Source: JBHENC01 sp051000345
GTDB lineage: Bacteria > Acidobacteriota > Blastocatellia > Pyrinomonadales > Pyrinomonadaceae
Direction: 5' to 3'
Assembly (NCBI GenBank): GCA_051000345.1
Contig: JBPCOJ010000077.1
Coordinates: forward strand, 1 to 33,591
DNA length: 33,591 nucleotides
Shown here: piece by piece, positions 15,825 to 24,099 of the stretch
How the letters are laid out: each line of letters opens with the position of its first letter
Numbering within the stretch: position 1 is the first letter of the stretch
Translations under genes and position numbers: made by a program
The notes under the pieces: generated by a model
Database searches by the model: none
The model's input: the letters and a program-made list of their open reading frames with translations, nothing else
Told to the model about the DNA's origin: nothing

Positions 15825-17984
15825 ATGAACGTATCCAGAAATCAATCGAGCAACTTATCTCGCGCGAAAGTGCGGCGCGCGACGGCGTTTGCGGCGCTTC
15901 TTGCGCTATTGTCCAACTTGTGCGGCGGTGCTTTCGCAGCCTACGGACAGACGGCGCGGCGCGCGCAGAATTTGAATGACGAGCAGCGTATTTTGCATGT
16001 GCTCAATCGTCTGGGTTTTGGCGCGCGTCCCGGTGATGTCGAGCGCGTTCGCGCAATGGGCGTTGATCGCTACATCGAACAGCAGCTTCATCCTGAACAA
16101 ATCACGGACGCGGCGCTCGAAACGAAGTTGCAGAATCTGCCGACCTTGCGCATGACGATTGCCGAGCTTTACGCGAAATATCCGCAGCCGGGCAAAATCA
16201 TCAAGGCGCTGCAAAGAAAAGGCGAGTTGCCCGCAGACCTCGCGGCGCTTCGCAAAAACGGCGGCGCGCAGAATGCTCCCGACGCAAAGGCCAGCACCGC
16301 CAGCAACACGGACGCGGCAAAGGAAATGAATGCGCCGAACGAAATAACCGCGCAGCCGAACGCGGAAACGGCGAAGAACGCGGACGCGGCGGCTGAAGCA
16401 AACGGTGGCGGCAAAAAGGAATACCGCGCGGCGCTGCGCGATTACTACGCGCAAAATAATTTGCAGCTTCCGCAGCGCATCGTCGCCGAGTTGCAGTCGT
16501 CGCGTATCCTGCGCGCCGTTTACAGCGAGCGGCAATTACAGGAAGAGTTGGTAGATTTTTGGACGAATCACTTCAATGTTTTCGCGGGCAAGGGCGCGGA
16601 CAAATGGATGCTCACCTCGTATGACCGCGACACGATTCGCCCGCACACGCTCGGCAAGTTTCAAGACCTGCTCATCGCCGACGCGCAAAGTCCCGCGATG
16701 CTTTTTTACCTCGATAACTTTCAGAGCGTCAGCCCGAACGCGCCGCAGGGCGGTGGACAATTCAAAAGACGCGCCATGATGAACAATCAAAGCGGAGCAG
16801 GCAATCAAGCGGGCGGCGGTTTAATGAACGACAGGCGCTTGCGACGCATGAACAGATTCCCGAACGCCTCGCCGAACAGCGCCGCGCAGCAAATGCCGCA
16901 GAGCGGCAACAATCTGCCTGCGCAGCAAGCGCCGGTTGCTCCTAAACAACCCAAGCAGGCGAAGCGCGGCATCAACGAAAACTACGCGCGCGAGTTGATG
17001 GAACTGCATACGCTCGGCGTTGACGGCGGCTACACGCAAAAGGACATACAGGAAGTCGCGCGCTGCTTTACGGGCTGGACGATTTTTAATCCGCGCGGCT
17101 ACGGCGGCGATGATCGTTCGGGTAAATTCTTTTTTAATCCGCGCCAGCACGACGACGGCGAAAAGCTTGTCTTAGGCCACAAGATTCCGGCGGGCGGCGG
17201 CATGGGCGACGGCTTGATGGTCTTGGATATTCTCGCGCATCATCCTTCGACCGCGAAGTTTATTGCGACGAAACTCTGCCGCAATTTCGTCATGGACGAG
17301 CCTAGCCCGGCGCTTGTCGCGCGCGTCGCCAATGCCTTTACAAAAAGCGACGGCGACATACGCGAAACCATGCGTGCCATTATCACATCACCGGAATTCA
17401 ATTCAGTTGAAAATTATCGCGCGAAAATCAAGACGCCGTTTGAAGTCGCCGTGAGCGCGATTCGCGTGCTCGGCGTGGATACGGACGCGCGCCCTGCTTT
17501 GCATCAATGGATAGCGAAGATGGGACAGCCGCTCTACGGTTATCAAACGCCGAACGGTTACCCGGACAACGCCGCCGCGTGGGTCAACACAGGCTCTTTG
17601 CTCGAACGCCTGAACTTTGCGCTCGCGCTTGCGGGCAACAAGATTCCCGGCACGCGCGTTGACCTCGCAAAGTTTGCCGGAGATAAAACAGTGAACGGCG
17701 GCACGGCGGACAAATCGCGCGTCGTCGATCAATTCGTCAATTTGATTTTGCAGGGAGACATTTCGGCGAACACGAAAAAGACTTTGTTGAAGCAGATCAA
17801 CGAACAATCGTCCGCGCCCGTTGTCGCCGTGCAAGCCGATGAGATGACGAAGGATGTCGCCGTCGAACGCAACGTGCGCGCGGCCTTGCGCGAGAAACAA
17901 ACGCAGGGCGCAACCGTCGGCGATCCCGAGGTCGCCAAGATCGTCGGCCTGATTTTAGGCTCGCCGGAATTTCAGCGACAGTAA
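15825..17984 (+). CDS. DUF1800 protein, exported
   Basis: An N-terminal signal (AFAALLALLSNLCGGAFA) precedes a long DUF1800 domain. Recognisable pieces are HVLNRLGFGARPGDVERVR, VDFWTNHFNVFAGKGADKW, NENYARELMELHTLGVDGGYTQ, VARCFTGWTI and the C-terminal VGLILGSPEFQRQ. Two low-complexity inserts interrupt the domain: an Ala/Asn-rich one near residues 145-200 and a Gln/Asn/Pro-rich one near 315-385. DUF1800 genes are commonly paired with DUF1501 genes, as here. The function is unknown. ATG 15825 is chosen because it gives a normal signal peptide; a GTG at 15759 would add 22 residues. Confidence 0.9.
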   Translation: MNVSRNQSSNLSRAKVRRATAFAALLALLSNLCGGAFAAYGQTARRAQNLNDEQRILHVLNRLGFGARPGDVERVRAMGVDRYIEQQLHPEQITDAALETKLQNLPTLRMTIAELYAKYPQPGKIIKALQRKGELPADLAALRKNGGAQNAPDAKASTASNTDAAKEMNAPNEITAQPNAETAKNADAAAEANGGGKKEYRAALRDYYAQNNLQLPQRIVAELQSSRILRAVYSERQLQEELVDFWTNHFNVFAGKGADKWMLTSYDRDTIRPHTLGKFQDLLIADAQSPAMLFYLDNFQSVSPNAPQGGGQFKRRAMMNNQSGAGNQAGGGLMNDRRLRRMNRFPNASPNSAAQQMPQSGNNLPAQQAPVAPKQPKQAKRGINENYARELMELHTLGVDGGYTQKDIQEVARCFTGWTIFNPRGYGGDDRSGKFFFNPRQHDDGEKLVLGHKIPAGGGMGDGLMVLDILAHHPSTAKFIATKLCRNFVMDEPSPALVARVANAFTKSDGDIRETMRAIITSPEFNSVENYRAKIKTPFEVAVSAIRVLGVDTDARPALHQWIAKMGQPLYGYQTPNGYPDNAAAWVNTGSLLERLNFALALAGNKIPGTRVDLAKFAGDKTVNGGTADKSRVVDQFVNLILQGDISANTKKTLLKQINEQSSAPVVAVQADEMTKDVAVERNVRAALREKQTQGATVGDPEVAKIVGLILGSPEFQRQ

Positions 17985-17992
17985 GCAAGCAG

Positions 17993-18163
17993 ATGAAAAT
18001 TACCGTGATGAAGAACAACCGGAATCATCGCAACTTGCCCTGCACATTGAAAGTATTATGCTCGATTCTGCTTGCGTGCTGCGTTTCGTCGGGCATCATA
18101 GCGCAGAGCACAAATGGCGCTCTCGAAAAAGTGACTAAAGCGATTTGCCATGCGTCTAAGTAA
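17993..18163 (+). CDS. Small exported peptide candidate (56 residues)
   Basis: A short reading frame lies in the gap between DUF1800 and DUF1501, starting 9 bp after the DUF1800 stop. It begins MKITVMKNNRNHRN, continues with a hydrophobic stretch rich in Leu and Cys (VLCSILLACCVSSGIIAQ), and ends after 56 codons. The N-terminal charge followed by a hydrophobic core and AQ fits a signal peptide, leaving only about 18 residues after cleavage. The ribosome-binding site is weak. It may be a real small gene or a remnant of a truncated one. Confidence 0.4.
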   Translation: MKITVMKNNRNHRNLPCTLKVLCSILLACCVSSGIIAQSTNGALEKVTKAICHASK

Positions 18164-18234
18164 TTGATTGAAAGTTAAAAGAGAGAGCGCGGGAAATTTG
18201 TTTCCGGCCATTTGAAAACGAGAGGTTATCGAAC

Positions 18235-19515
18235 ATGAGCGTCAATCGAAGATTCTTTTTGAAGTCCGGCGGCATCGCGCTTGCGAGTCTCGGCGTGATG
18301 CAAAGCGCGCCGTCGTTTTTACAACGTACCGCGCTCGCGCAAAACATGGAGCGTCTCACGGCAGGCAGCCGGCGACGCAAAACTTTGATCGCCATTTTTC
18401 AGCGCGGCGCGGTTGACGGCCTCAACGTCGTCGTGCCTTACGGCGAATCGAACTATTACGATTTGCGCCCGACCATCGCCATTCCGAAGCCGCAGGCGGG
18501 CAACGCGGACGCGGCGATTAACCTCGACGGCTTTTTCGGTTTGCATCCCATGCTCGCGGGCTTTAAGCCTTTGTGGGACGCGAAGCAATTAGCAATCGTC
18601 CACGCATCGGGTTCGCCTGACACGACGCGCTCGCATTTCGACGCGCAGGATTACATGGAATCGGCGACGCCCGGATTAAAGGCGACGACAGACGGCTGGC
18701 TCAATCGTTATTTGCAGACGAAGCCGGAAGTAAAAGCTTCGCCGTTTCGCGCCGTCTCGATGACGCAGAATTTGCCGCGCACTTTGCAAGGCAAAGCGAG
18801 TGCGCTGGCGATCTCCAACCTGAACGACTTTGCGATTCGCGCGGACGCAAATTCCGCGAGCGTGCAGGGCGGCTTTGAATCGCTCTACGATCAAAGCGTC
18901 AACGACGTGTTGCAGGGAACGGGCAAGGAAACCTTCGAGGCCGTCAATTATTTGAAGCGCGTTAATCCCTCGCAGTACAAGCCCGAAAACGGCGCGCAGT
19001 ATCCGCGCGGGCAGTTCGGCAATAGTCTTTTGCAAATCGCGCAACTCATCAAGGCGAACGTCGGCCTCGAAGTCGCCTTCACGGACATCAACGGTTGGGA
19101 CACACATCTCAATCAAGGCTCGTCGCGCGGTCAACTCGCCAATCGCTTGCAGGAATTCAACGCAGGGATAACAGCGCTTTTCGCAGACTTAGGCCAGCGC
19201 ATGGACGACGTAGTGATTTTGACGATGTCGGAATTTGGGCGCACCATCCGGGAAAACGGCACGCGCGGCACGGATCACGGTCATGCCAACGCGATGTTCG
19301 TCATCGGAAACTCCGTGCGCGGCGGAAAGGTTTACGGCGATTGGCCGGGACTCAAGAACGATCAATTATACGAGGGACGCGATCTCGCTTTGACGACGGA
19401 CTTCCGCGATGTGTTCGGCGAGCTTGTCCAGAAGCAACTCGGCAACTCGGATTTGAAGGACATCTTTCCCGGTTATCAAACGAATTCTGCGAAGTTTCGC
19501 GGCGTGCTCCGTTAA
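18235..19515 (+). CDS. DUF1501 protein with Tat signal
   Basis: The N terminus NRRFFLKSGGIALASLG is a twin-arginine signal, so the protein is exported folded. The body matches DUF1501, a sulfatase/alkaline phosphatase-like fold: LIAIFQRGAVDGLNVVVPYG, ASGSPDTTRSHFDAQDYME, TDINGWDTHLNQG, LTMSEFGRTIRENGTRGTDHGHANAMFV. The Asp/His residues in GWDTH and DHGHA are likely metal ligands by analogy. GAGAGG lies 9 nt before the ATG. It forms an operon with the DUF1800 gene and is followed by a strong terminator. The biochemical role of this pair is not established. Confidence 0.92.
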   Translation: MSVNRRFFLKSGGIALASLGVMQSAPSFLQRTALAQNMERLTAGSRRRKTLIAIFQRGAVDGLNVVVPYGESNYYDLRPTIAIPKPQAGNADAAINLDGFFGLHPMLAGFKPLWDAKQLAIVHASGSPDTTRSHFDAQDYMESATPGLKATTDGWLNRYLQTKPEVKASPFRAVSMTQNLPRTLQGKASALAISNLNDFAIRADANSASVQGGFESLYDQSVNDVLQGTGKETFEAVNYLKRVNPSQYKPENGAQYPRGQFGNSLLQIAQLIKANVGLEVAFTDINGWDTHLNQGSSRGQLANRLQEFNAGITALFADLGQRMDDVVILTMSEFGRTIRENGTRGTDHGHANAMFVIGNSVRGGKVYGDWPGLKNDQLYEGRDLALTTDFRDVFGELVQKQLGNSDLKDIFPGYQTNSAKFRGVLR

Positions 19516-19539
19516 AGACTACGGCGAGTTCTTTTGTTT

Positions 19540-19573
19540 ATATGGCGCTGCTTATCACAAAGCAGCGCCATAT
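19540..19573 (+). terminator. Hairpin terminator after the DUF1501 gene
   Basis: A 14-bp perfect stem (19540-19553 with 19560-19573) and a 6-nt loop are followed by TTATTTG on the + strand. On the - strand the tail reads AAACAAAAG, so it is less suited to modB, whose stop is about 45 bp away. Confidence 0.85.
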
Positions 19574-19618
19574 TTATTTGGTACGCCGATTGAAATTGTT
19601 TTGGCGCGCTGGTTGATT

Positions 19619-20290
19619 CTAAAAGCGGCGGCGCTCAAGCCTATTAATGAAATAAAGAAGCGCGGTGGCGATGAGGGAGACGATGACGGCGAGCGTGAAG
19701 GCTTCGTTGTCGCGCCCGGCTTGCACTGCGTCGTAGATGGCGACGGATGCGGTTTGCGTTCTGCCGGGAATGTTTCCGGCGATCATAATCGTGATGCCGA
19801 AATCGCCGAGGGCGCGTGCAAACGCGAGCGCCGTCGCCGCCCATACGCCGCGCCGCGCAAGCGGAATAGTAATACGAAAAAACGTTCGCCGCTCATTTAA
19901 CCCGAGCGTCCGCGCGGCGGCTTCCAGTTCGCGGTCAACGCTTTCAAACGCCGCGCGCAGGCTTTTCGTGACCAGCGGCAAAGCGTGAATCGTCGCCGCA
20001 ATAATCGCTGCCGTCACGGTGAATGTCAGGCGTATGCCGAAACGATTGTAGAGAAACGAGCCGGGAAACGAACGCGTCCCGAGGACGACAAGCAAGTAGT
20101 AGCCGAGCACTGTCGGCGGCAGCACGAGCGGCAAGGCGACGAGCGCATCGAGCAACTCGCGTCCCGGAAAACGCCGCCTTGCTAACAGCCATGCGAGGCT
20201 TGCGCCGACGACGAGCGCGACGAGCGTTGCTGTGGCTGCAACGACGAACGAGAGCCGTATCGGAAACCAATCAATGCCGCCGCCGTTCAT
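19619..20290 (-). CDS. modB: Molybdate ABC transporter permease ModB
   Basis: ModB forms the membrane channel of the ModABC molybdate importer. The protein has five or six hydrophobic helices. The permease EAA loop is seen as EAAARTLGLNERRTFFRITIPL, and LPLVLPPTVLGYYLLV and ALGDFGITIMIAGNIPGRTQT are typical ModB/CysT-type signatures. The length of 223 residues is normal. The matching modA is about 12 kb away on the same strand; no ATPase gene (modC) is in the window. Tungstate or sulfate specificity cannot be excluded from the permease alone. Confidence 0.93.
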   Translation of the reverse strand: MNGGGIDWFPIRLSFVVAATATLVALVVGASLAWLLARRRFPGRELLDALVALPLVLPPTVLGYYLLVVLGTRSFPGSFLYNRFGIRLTFTVTAAIIAATIHALPLVTKSLRAAFESVDRELEAAARTLGLNERRTFFRITIPLARRGVWAATALAFARALGDFGITIMIAGNIPGRTQTASVAIYDAVQAGRDNEAFTLAVIVSLIATALLYFINRLERRRF

Positions 20291-20378
20291 CAGTGTGCGC
20301 GTTGAAAGCTTTTACCGTTGGCAACAAAAATTAAGCGCGTAATGCGGCTTGCGCGGCGGCGGTTTTCGTTTCGCAAAC

Positions 20379-20579
20379 TCATTCCGTGTTCGGGTTGATT
20401 TCCTTTTTCACTTCCTCTTTGCCCGGACGCTCAATGCCGGGAACAGTGATGTCATCCTCTGCTTCCTCTGCTGCTTCCGCCGTGCGCGTGGCGAGCGGCG
20501 CTTCATTTTCCTTGCGAAACATTTGCTGTTGGTCGTCGTCGAAGCTCACAGCCTGTTCAGCGTTTTTGTCTTTGTCCAT
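20379..20579 (-). CDS. Small acidic protein of unknown function
   Basis: This 66-residue, strongly acidic protein has no cysteines and no hydrophobic segment (MDKDKNAEQAVSFDDD at the start, KEEVKKEINPNTE at the end). AAAGGA lies 9 nt before the ATG, which supports it as a real gene. An overlapping + strand frame is rich in Phe/Arg and looks like its shadow. It is likely cytoplasmic and disordered. I do not recognise a family. It lies between modB and the PP-loop ATPase, on the same strand. Confidence 0.6.
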   Translation of the reverse strand: MDKDKNAEQAVSFDDDQQQMFRKENEAPLATRTAEAAEEAEDDITVPGIERPGKEEVKKEINPNTE

Positions 20580-20665
20580 TACAGATTTTCCTTTGTCGAA
20601 AATAGGTTTGAATGCTAGTGTGCAGCCATTTTACACGGCTTGCAAATTCGCTGCGCGGTAAAATT

Positions 20666-21337
20666 TCAGCGCAGCCAAAGATCGCAGCAGTAATGCCCTT
20701 CGCGCAAACTGATTTCGCCGCGCCCGAACTTTACCGCGCGCCCGAAGTTCGGCCCGTCGAAGACGAAGCTGTGAAACTCTCCGCGTTCGCCGCATGGATC
20801 GACGCCCGCCGGAAGTTTGTCTAGGAAAGCTTCGTTTAGCATTTCTCCCGCGAAGGATTCGTCCAGCATCTGCACATTAACGGAAACCACAATAGCCTTG
20901 AATCCGAGTTTGATAAAGTCGCGGGCAAACTTTTTTGTATCCCGTTTCCACAAGGGAAAGATTCCGCGTATGCGGTTACGCGCGAGAAACTCTTCACGGT
21001 ATTGGCGTATGTCTTCGAGAAACAAGTCGCCGAACGCCACCGTTTCGATGCCTTCCGCTCGGCGTAATTGCGCGAGTGCATCAGCCATCGCTTGCTCATA
21101 CTCCGCGTTCGTTGCGTTTCTGTTTATAAAAACTTTATGCAGCGGCAAATTGATGCTCGCCGCCTGCGCTTCGATTAATTCACCGCGCACAAAGTGTATG
21201 CCCAAACGCTCATCCTCGCGCGTTAAGGTCGTCAGCAAAGCGCTGGCAAGGTATTCACTCGATTGCTGAATCTCATAAAGAGCCATCGCGCTGTCTTTGC
21301 CGCCGCTCCATGAGACGAGAACTCTATTCATAGCCAT
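20666..21337 (-). CDS. PP-loop ATPase, diphthine-ammonia ligase-like (DUF71)
   Basis: The ATP-binding PP-loop SWSGGKDS is near the N terminus (NRVLVSWSGGKDSAMAL). Further family blocks are AFGDLFLEDIRQYREE, GIFPLWKRDTKKFARDFI and the C-terminal CGERGEFHSFVFDGPNF, which matches the Dph6/MJ0570-like group. In archaea and eukaryotes relatives amidate diphthine, but bacteria lack diphthamide, so the bacterial substrate is unknown. The start is set to the ATG at 21337 because the upstream 16 residues to 21385 do not fit the family; ATG 21331 is also possible. Confidence 0.85.
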   Translation of the reverse strand: MAMNRVLVSWSGGKDSAMALYEIQQSSEYLASALLTTLTREDERLGIHFVRGELIEAQAASINLPLHKVFINRNATNAEYEQAMADALAQLRRAEGIETVAFGDLFLEDIRQYREEFLARNRIRGIFPLWKRDTKKFARDFIKLGFKAIVVSVNVQMLDESFAGEMLNEAFLDKLPAGVDPCGERGEFHSFVFDGPNFGRAVKFGRGEISLREGHYCCDLWLR

Positions 21338-21687
21338 TAGTGCCGTGTAATTTAAGTTCCGGTAAATTGCCTCCAGCACAAGCATGGAGGATACGCATCG
21401 ACAAAGAGTATGGCCTTAGCCAAAACGGTTCGGCTAAAGCCAATAAACATAGATTCACTCGCTCCGCTAGGCTTGTGCTAGTGGCAACTTATAAAATCTA
21501 AATTCTTAAATTACAGTGTCTTTAGCTTACACACCAGCCGAATTATTCAACACACACGCGGGAAGTCAAAGCGTAAGCGCGCAGTAAATTAAGGCGCAAA
21601 AAAATCTCTGCGCGGCTTTTGACGCACGCTCTTTCTCGCCATAGAATAACTTGCGCCCGCGCTTTTCAAGATGAAACACCTACGCAA
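21338..21687. other. Divergent intergenic region with two hairpins
   Basis: This 350-bp region separates the PP-loop ATPase (-) from birA (+) and should hold both promoters. It contains two adjacent inverted repeats, at 21411-21442 and 21464-21484, the first described separately. No gene and no clear promoter pair was recognised. Confidence 0.5.
21411..21442. repeat. Inverted repeat TGGCYTTAGCC in the birA upstream region
   Basis: Arms 21411-21421 and 21432-21442 are reverse complements except for one base. A second 7-bp hairpin with one mismatch (21464-21470 with 21478-21484) follows 21 bp later. The pair may be a dispersed intergenic repeat. Confidence 0.5.
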
Positions 21688-22443
21688 ATGATTTACACGC
21701 TTCGCCCTTTGATACAGCGTTTCGATTCGTTGCCTTCGACGAATACGGAAGCGGCGCGAATGGCTGCGCACGGCGCGCCGGAAGGCTTATGCATCGTCGC
21801 CGCAGAGCAAACAGCGGGACGCGGACGCCGTGAGCGTACTTGGATTTCGCCCGCCGGAGCAGGGCTTTACTTCAGCATCGTGCTGCGCCCGCAGTTGAAC
21901 GCCGCACACTGGCCGCTGCTGACGTTGATGGCGGCGCTCGCCGTCCACGATGCGCTGCGCGAAGCGTGCGCGCTCGCCTGCGATATTAAATGGCCGAATG
22001 ATATTCTGGCGAACGAACGCAAGCTATGCGGCATTCTCGCCGAGACAATCGAAACGAAGACAGGACGCGCGTGCATCATGGGCATCGGCATCAATTTGCT
22101 TAACGCGGCTTTCCCGCCGGACTTGCGCGACGTTGCCATATCAGTCGAAGCCGCCGCTCAAAGCGCGCCCGACACTGAAGCTGTACTGCAAGCTTTGACA
22201 CGGAACATCGCCGAACACTACCGGCGTTTGCACGAGGCGGACGGCGCGCGAAAACTCATCGCCGAATGGACTGCCCGTTCATCCTTCGCAAACGGAAAAT
22301 CCGTGCGCGTGGCGCTCTGTGATGAAGTTTTCGATGGCATCACGCGCGGTCTGGAACAGGACGGCGCGCTGCGCATCGAGACGCACGACGGAGAACTTAA
22401 AATCATACGCGCCGGAGACGTGACGGCCTTGCGGGGAACATAA
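21688..22443 (+). CDS. birA: Biotin-[acetyl-CoA-carboxylase] ligase BirA
   Basis: The enzyme attaches biotin to the carboxyl carrier protein of acetyl-CoA carboxylase. The biotinyl-AMP loop GRGRRERTW is present in AEQTAGRGRRERTWISP. The conserved KWPNDIL and the block GRACIMGIGINLL are also clear, followed by a short C-terminal SH3-like domain. It lacks the N-terminal winged helix of E. coli BirA, so it should not be a repressor. The ATG at 21688 starts 251 residues; an in-frame TTG at 21619 is upstream but does not fit. coaX follows after 2 bp. Confidence 0.92.
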   Translation: MIYTLRPLIQRFDSLPSTNTEAARMAAHGAPEGLCIVAAEQTAGRGRRERTWISPAGAGLYFSIVLRPQLNAAHWPLLTLMAALAVHDALREACALACDIKWPNDILANERKLCGILAETIETKTGRACIMGIGINLLNAAFPPDLRDVAISVEAAAQSAPDTEAVLQALTRNIAEHYRRLHEADGARKLIAEWTARSSFANGKSVRVALCDEVFDGITRGLEQDGALRIETHDGELKIIRAGDVTALRGT

Positions 22444-22445
22444 TC

Positions 22446-23225
22446 ATGCTGCTCGCCATCGACGCAGGCAACACGCACATCAAACTCGGTTTGTACGACG
22501 CCGGAAAACTAATCGGGCATTGGCGGCTTGCGACCGTGCGCAATCGCACCGCAGACGAATACGCAATTCAAGTGCGCGGCCTGTTCGCGCGTGCCGGAAT
22601 GGATGCGAAGGAAATTAAATCCGTCGCCGTCGCCTGCGTCGTGTTGCCGCTCAATCAAACTTTGCGCGAAATGGCAAAGCGATGCTTTCACGCCGCGCCG
22701 CTCTTTGTCGATTGCAAGATCGAGATGGGCATTGAAATTCTTTACGATGCGCCGCAGGATGTCGGCGCTGACCGGCTCGTTAATGCCGCCTTTGCCGTTC
22801 ACAAATACGGAGCGCCGTGCATCGTCGTCGATTTCGGCACGGCGACGAAGTTTGAAGCAATCAACGAACAAAGGCAATATCTGGGCGGCGTCATCGCGCC
22901 CGGCTTCGGTATCTCTATGAACGCGCTTTTCGAGCACGCGCCGCGCCTGCCGCGCGTTGAAATCAAACGCCCGCTGACGGTGATCGGCTCGTCAACCGTC
23001 GCTGCTCTGCAATCCGGCCTTTATCATGGTTACGCGTGCCTCGTTGACGGGATGCTCACAAAGATGCGCGAAGAGTTGAGCAAGGACGCGCGCATCGTGG
23101 CGACGGGCGGACTCGCGCATTTAATCGCCGGTGAATCGAGTTTGATAGAAACGATTGACGACACGCTGACGCTGGATGGCCTGCGTTTTATCTACGAACG
23201 AAATCAAAAGAATCACGCGAAGTAA
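22446..23225 (+). CDS. coaX: Type III pantothenate kinase CoaX
   Basis: CoaX carries out the first step of coenzyme A synthesis, phosphorylating pantothenate. It belongs to the ASKHA superfamily. Visible blocks are the phosphate-1 motif LLAIDAGNTHIKLGLYD at the N terminus, GADRLVNAAFAVHKYG, the DFGTATKFEAI motif and GGVIAPGFGISMNAL, then ATGGLAHLI near the end. The length of 259 residues is normal. The gene is almost certainly co-transcribed with birA, a pairing common in bacteria. Confidence 0.95.
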   Translation: MLLAIDAGNTHIKLGLYDAGKLIGHWRLATVRNRTADEYAIQVRGLFARAGMDAKEIKSVAVACVVLPLNQTLREMAKRCFHAAPLFVDCKIEMGIEILYDAPQDVGADRLVNAAFAVHKYGAPCIVVDFGTATKFEAINEQRQYLGGVIAPGFGISMNALFEHAPRLPRVEIKRPLTVIGSSTVAALQSGLYHGYACLVDGMLTKMREELSKDARIVATGGLAHLIAGESSLIETIDDTLTLDGLRFIYERNQKNHAK

Positions 23226-23268
23226 AATTTAGCATTGACGGAACATTAATATCATCACGACAAACTCA

Positions 23269-24072
23269 ATGATGACAGGCAAGAAAGAAACAAGCGTCGC
23301 AGCAGCAGCGCAGGCGGCGGAACACGCGCGCCTGAACTACTTCGATTATTTTACAGAGATCGAAGACGCTTTTATACGGCGGCGCGGCAAGCATTTGCTG
23401 CTTAGTCCGATGGATTGGGCGCTGATGCAAAGCTGGAAGGAACTCGGCGTGCCGCTGCACGTCGCGCTTCGCGGCATCGAAGGCGCGTTCGATTCCTATG
23501 AAGCGAAACCGCGCAGACGGAGCGTCAAATCGCTTTTGTATTGTCAGGAAGAAGTCGAAGCGCAGTTTGCCGAATGGCGTGAATCGCAGCTCGGCGCGGC
23601 GACGCAAATAAGCGGCGACGACGTTACAGACGACAAAGCAAGTGAATCGAATGACGCGCGGCTGCCGTTTCCGCGCGCCGCGATTCAAGAACATCTCGCG
23701 CGAACGATAAAGGAATTGTCCGATGTCTGCGCCATGCAAAAGCAAAAAAGCGAAAACGAATTCAGCGAAGCGCTCGCGCGCGCCGTCTCGCGGCTCAAGG
23801 AATTGGAAACTGATTTCGCGCAGTCCGCGCGCCCCGACGCGGAAAAGCTCGAAGCGTCTTTAACGAGCCTCGAAGAATTGATCGACAAGGCATTGCCAGC
23901 GAGCCTCGCGCACGCAGATTTTGCGGCGGCGCAAAGTGAAACGGAAACGCAGTTGCGCCCATATCACAGCCGCATGGAAGAAGCGACGTACAAACAAACC
24001 TTTGACAATCTATTGTTGAAACGCCTGCGCGAGCAGCAACACGTTCCACGCCTCAGTTTATTTTACCTTTAA
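23269..24072 (+). CDS. Conserved-looking protein of unknown function
   Basis: I do not recognise a family. The 267-residue protein has no signal peptide or membrane segment. The N-terminal third is compact and rich in aromatic residues (YFDYFTEIEDAFIRRRG, LLSPMDWALMQSWKELG, VPLHVALRGIEGAFDSY), which suggests a conserved helical domain. The C-terminal half (about 140-230) is a charged helical, probably coiled-coil region. It lies between coaX and the RNA methyltransferase on the same strand with small gaps, so it may belong to one operon. A DNA- or RNA-linked adaptor is only a guess from position. Confidence 0.75.
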   Translation: MMTGKKETSVAAAAQAAEHARLNYFDYFTEIEDAFIRRRGKHLLLSPMDWALMQSWKELGVPLHVALRGIEGAFDSYEAKPRRRSVKSLLYCQEEVEAQFAEWRESQLGAATQISGDDVTDDKASESNDARLPFPRAAIQEHLARTIKELSDVCAMQKQKSENEFSEALARAVSRLKELETDFAQSARPDAEKLEASLTSLEELIDKALPASLAHADFAAAQSETETQLRPYHSRMEEATYKQTFDNLLLKRLREQQHVPRLSLFYL

Positions 24073-24099
24073 CTTTAGCAGCATGACGGCACGCATGTA

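Noticed and set aside
20349..20618. + strand frame over the acidic protein
   Set aside because: It is Phe/Arg-rich and lacks a ribosome-binding site, whereas the - strand frame has AAAGGA at good spacing.
23266..23745. 159-codon - strand frame over the unknown protein gene
   Set aside because: It is an antisense shadow of the + strand gene, which has the better neighbours and composition.
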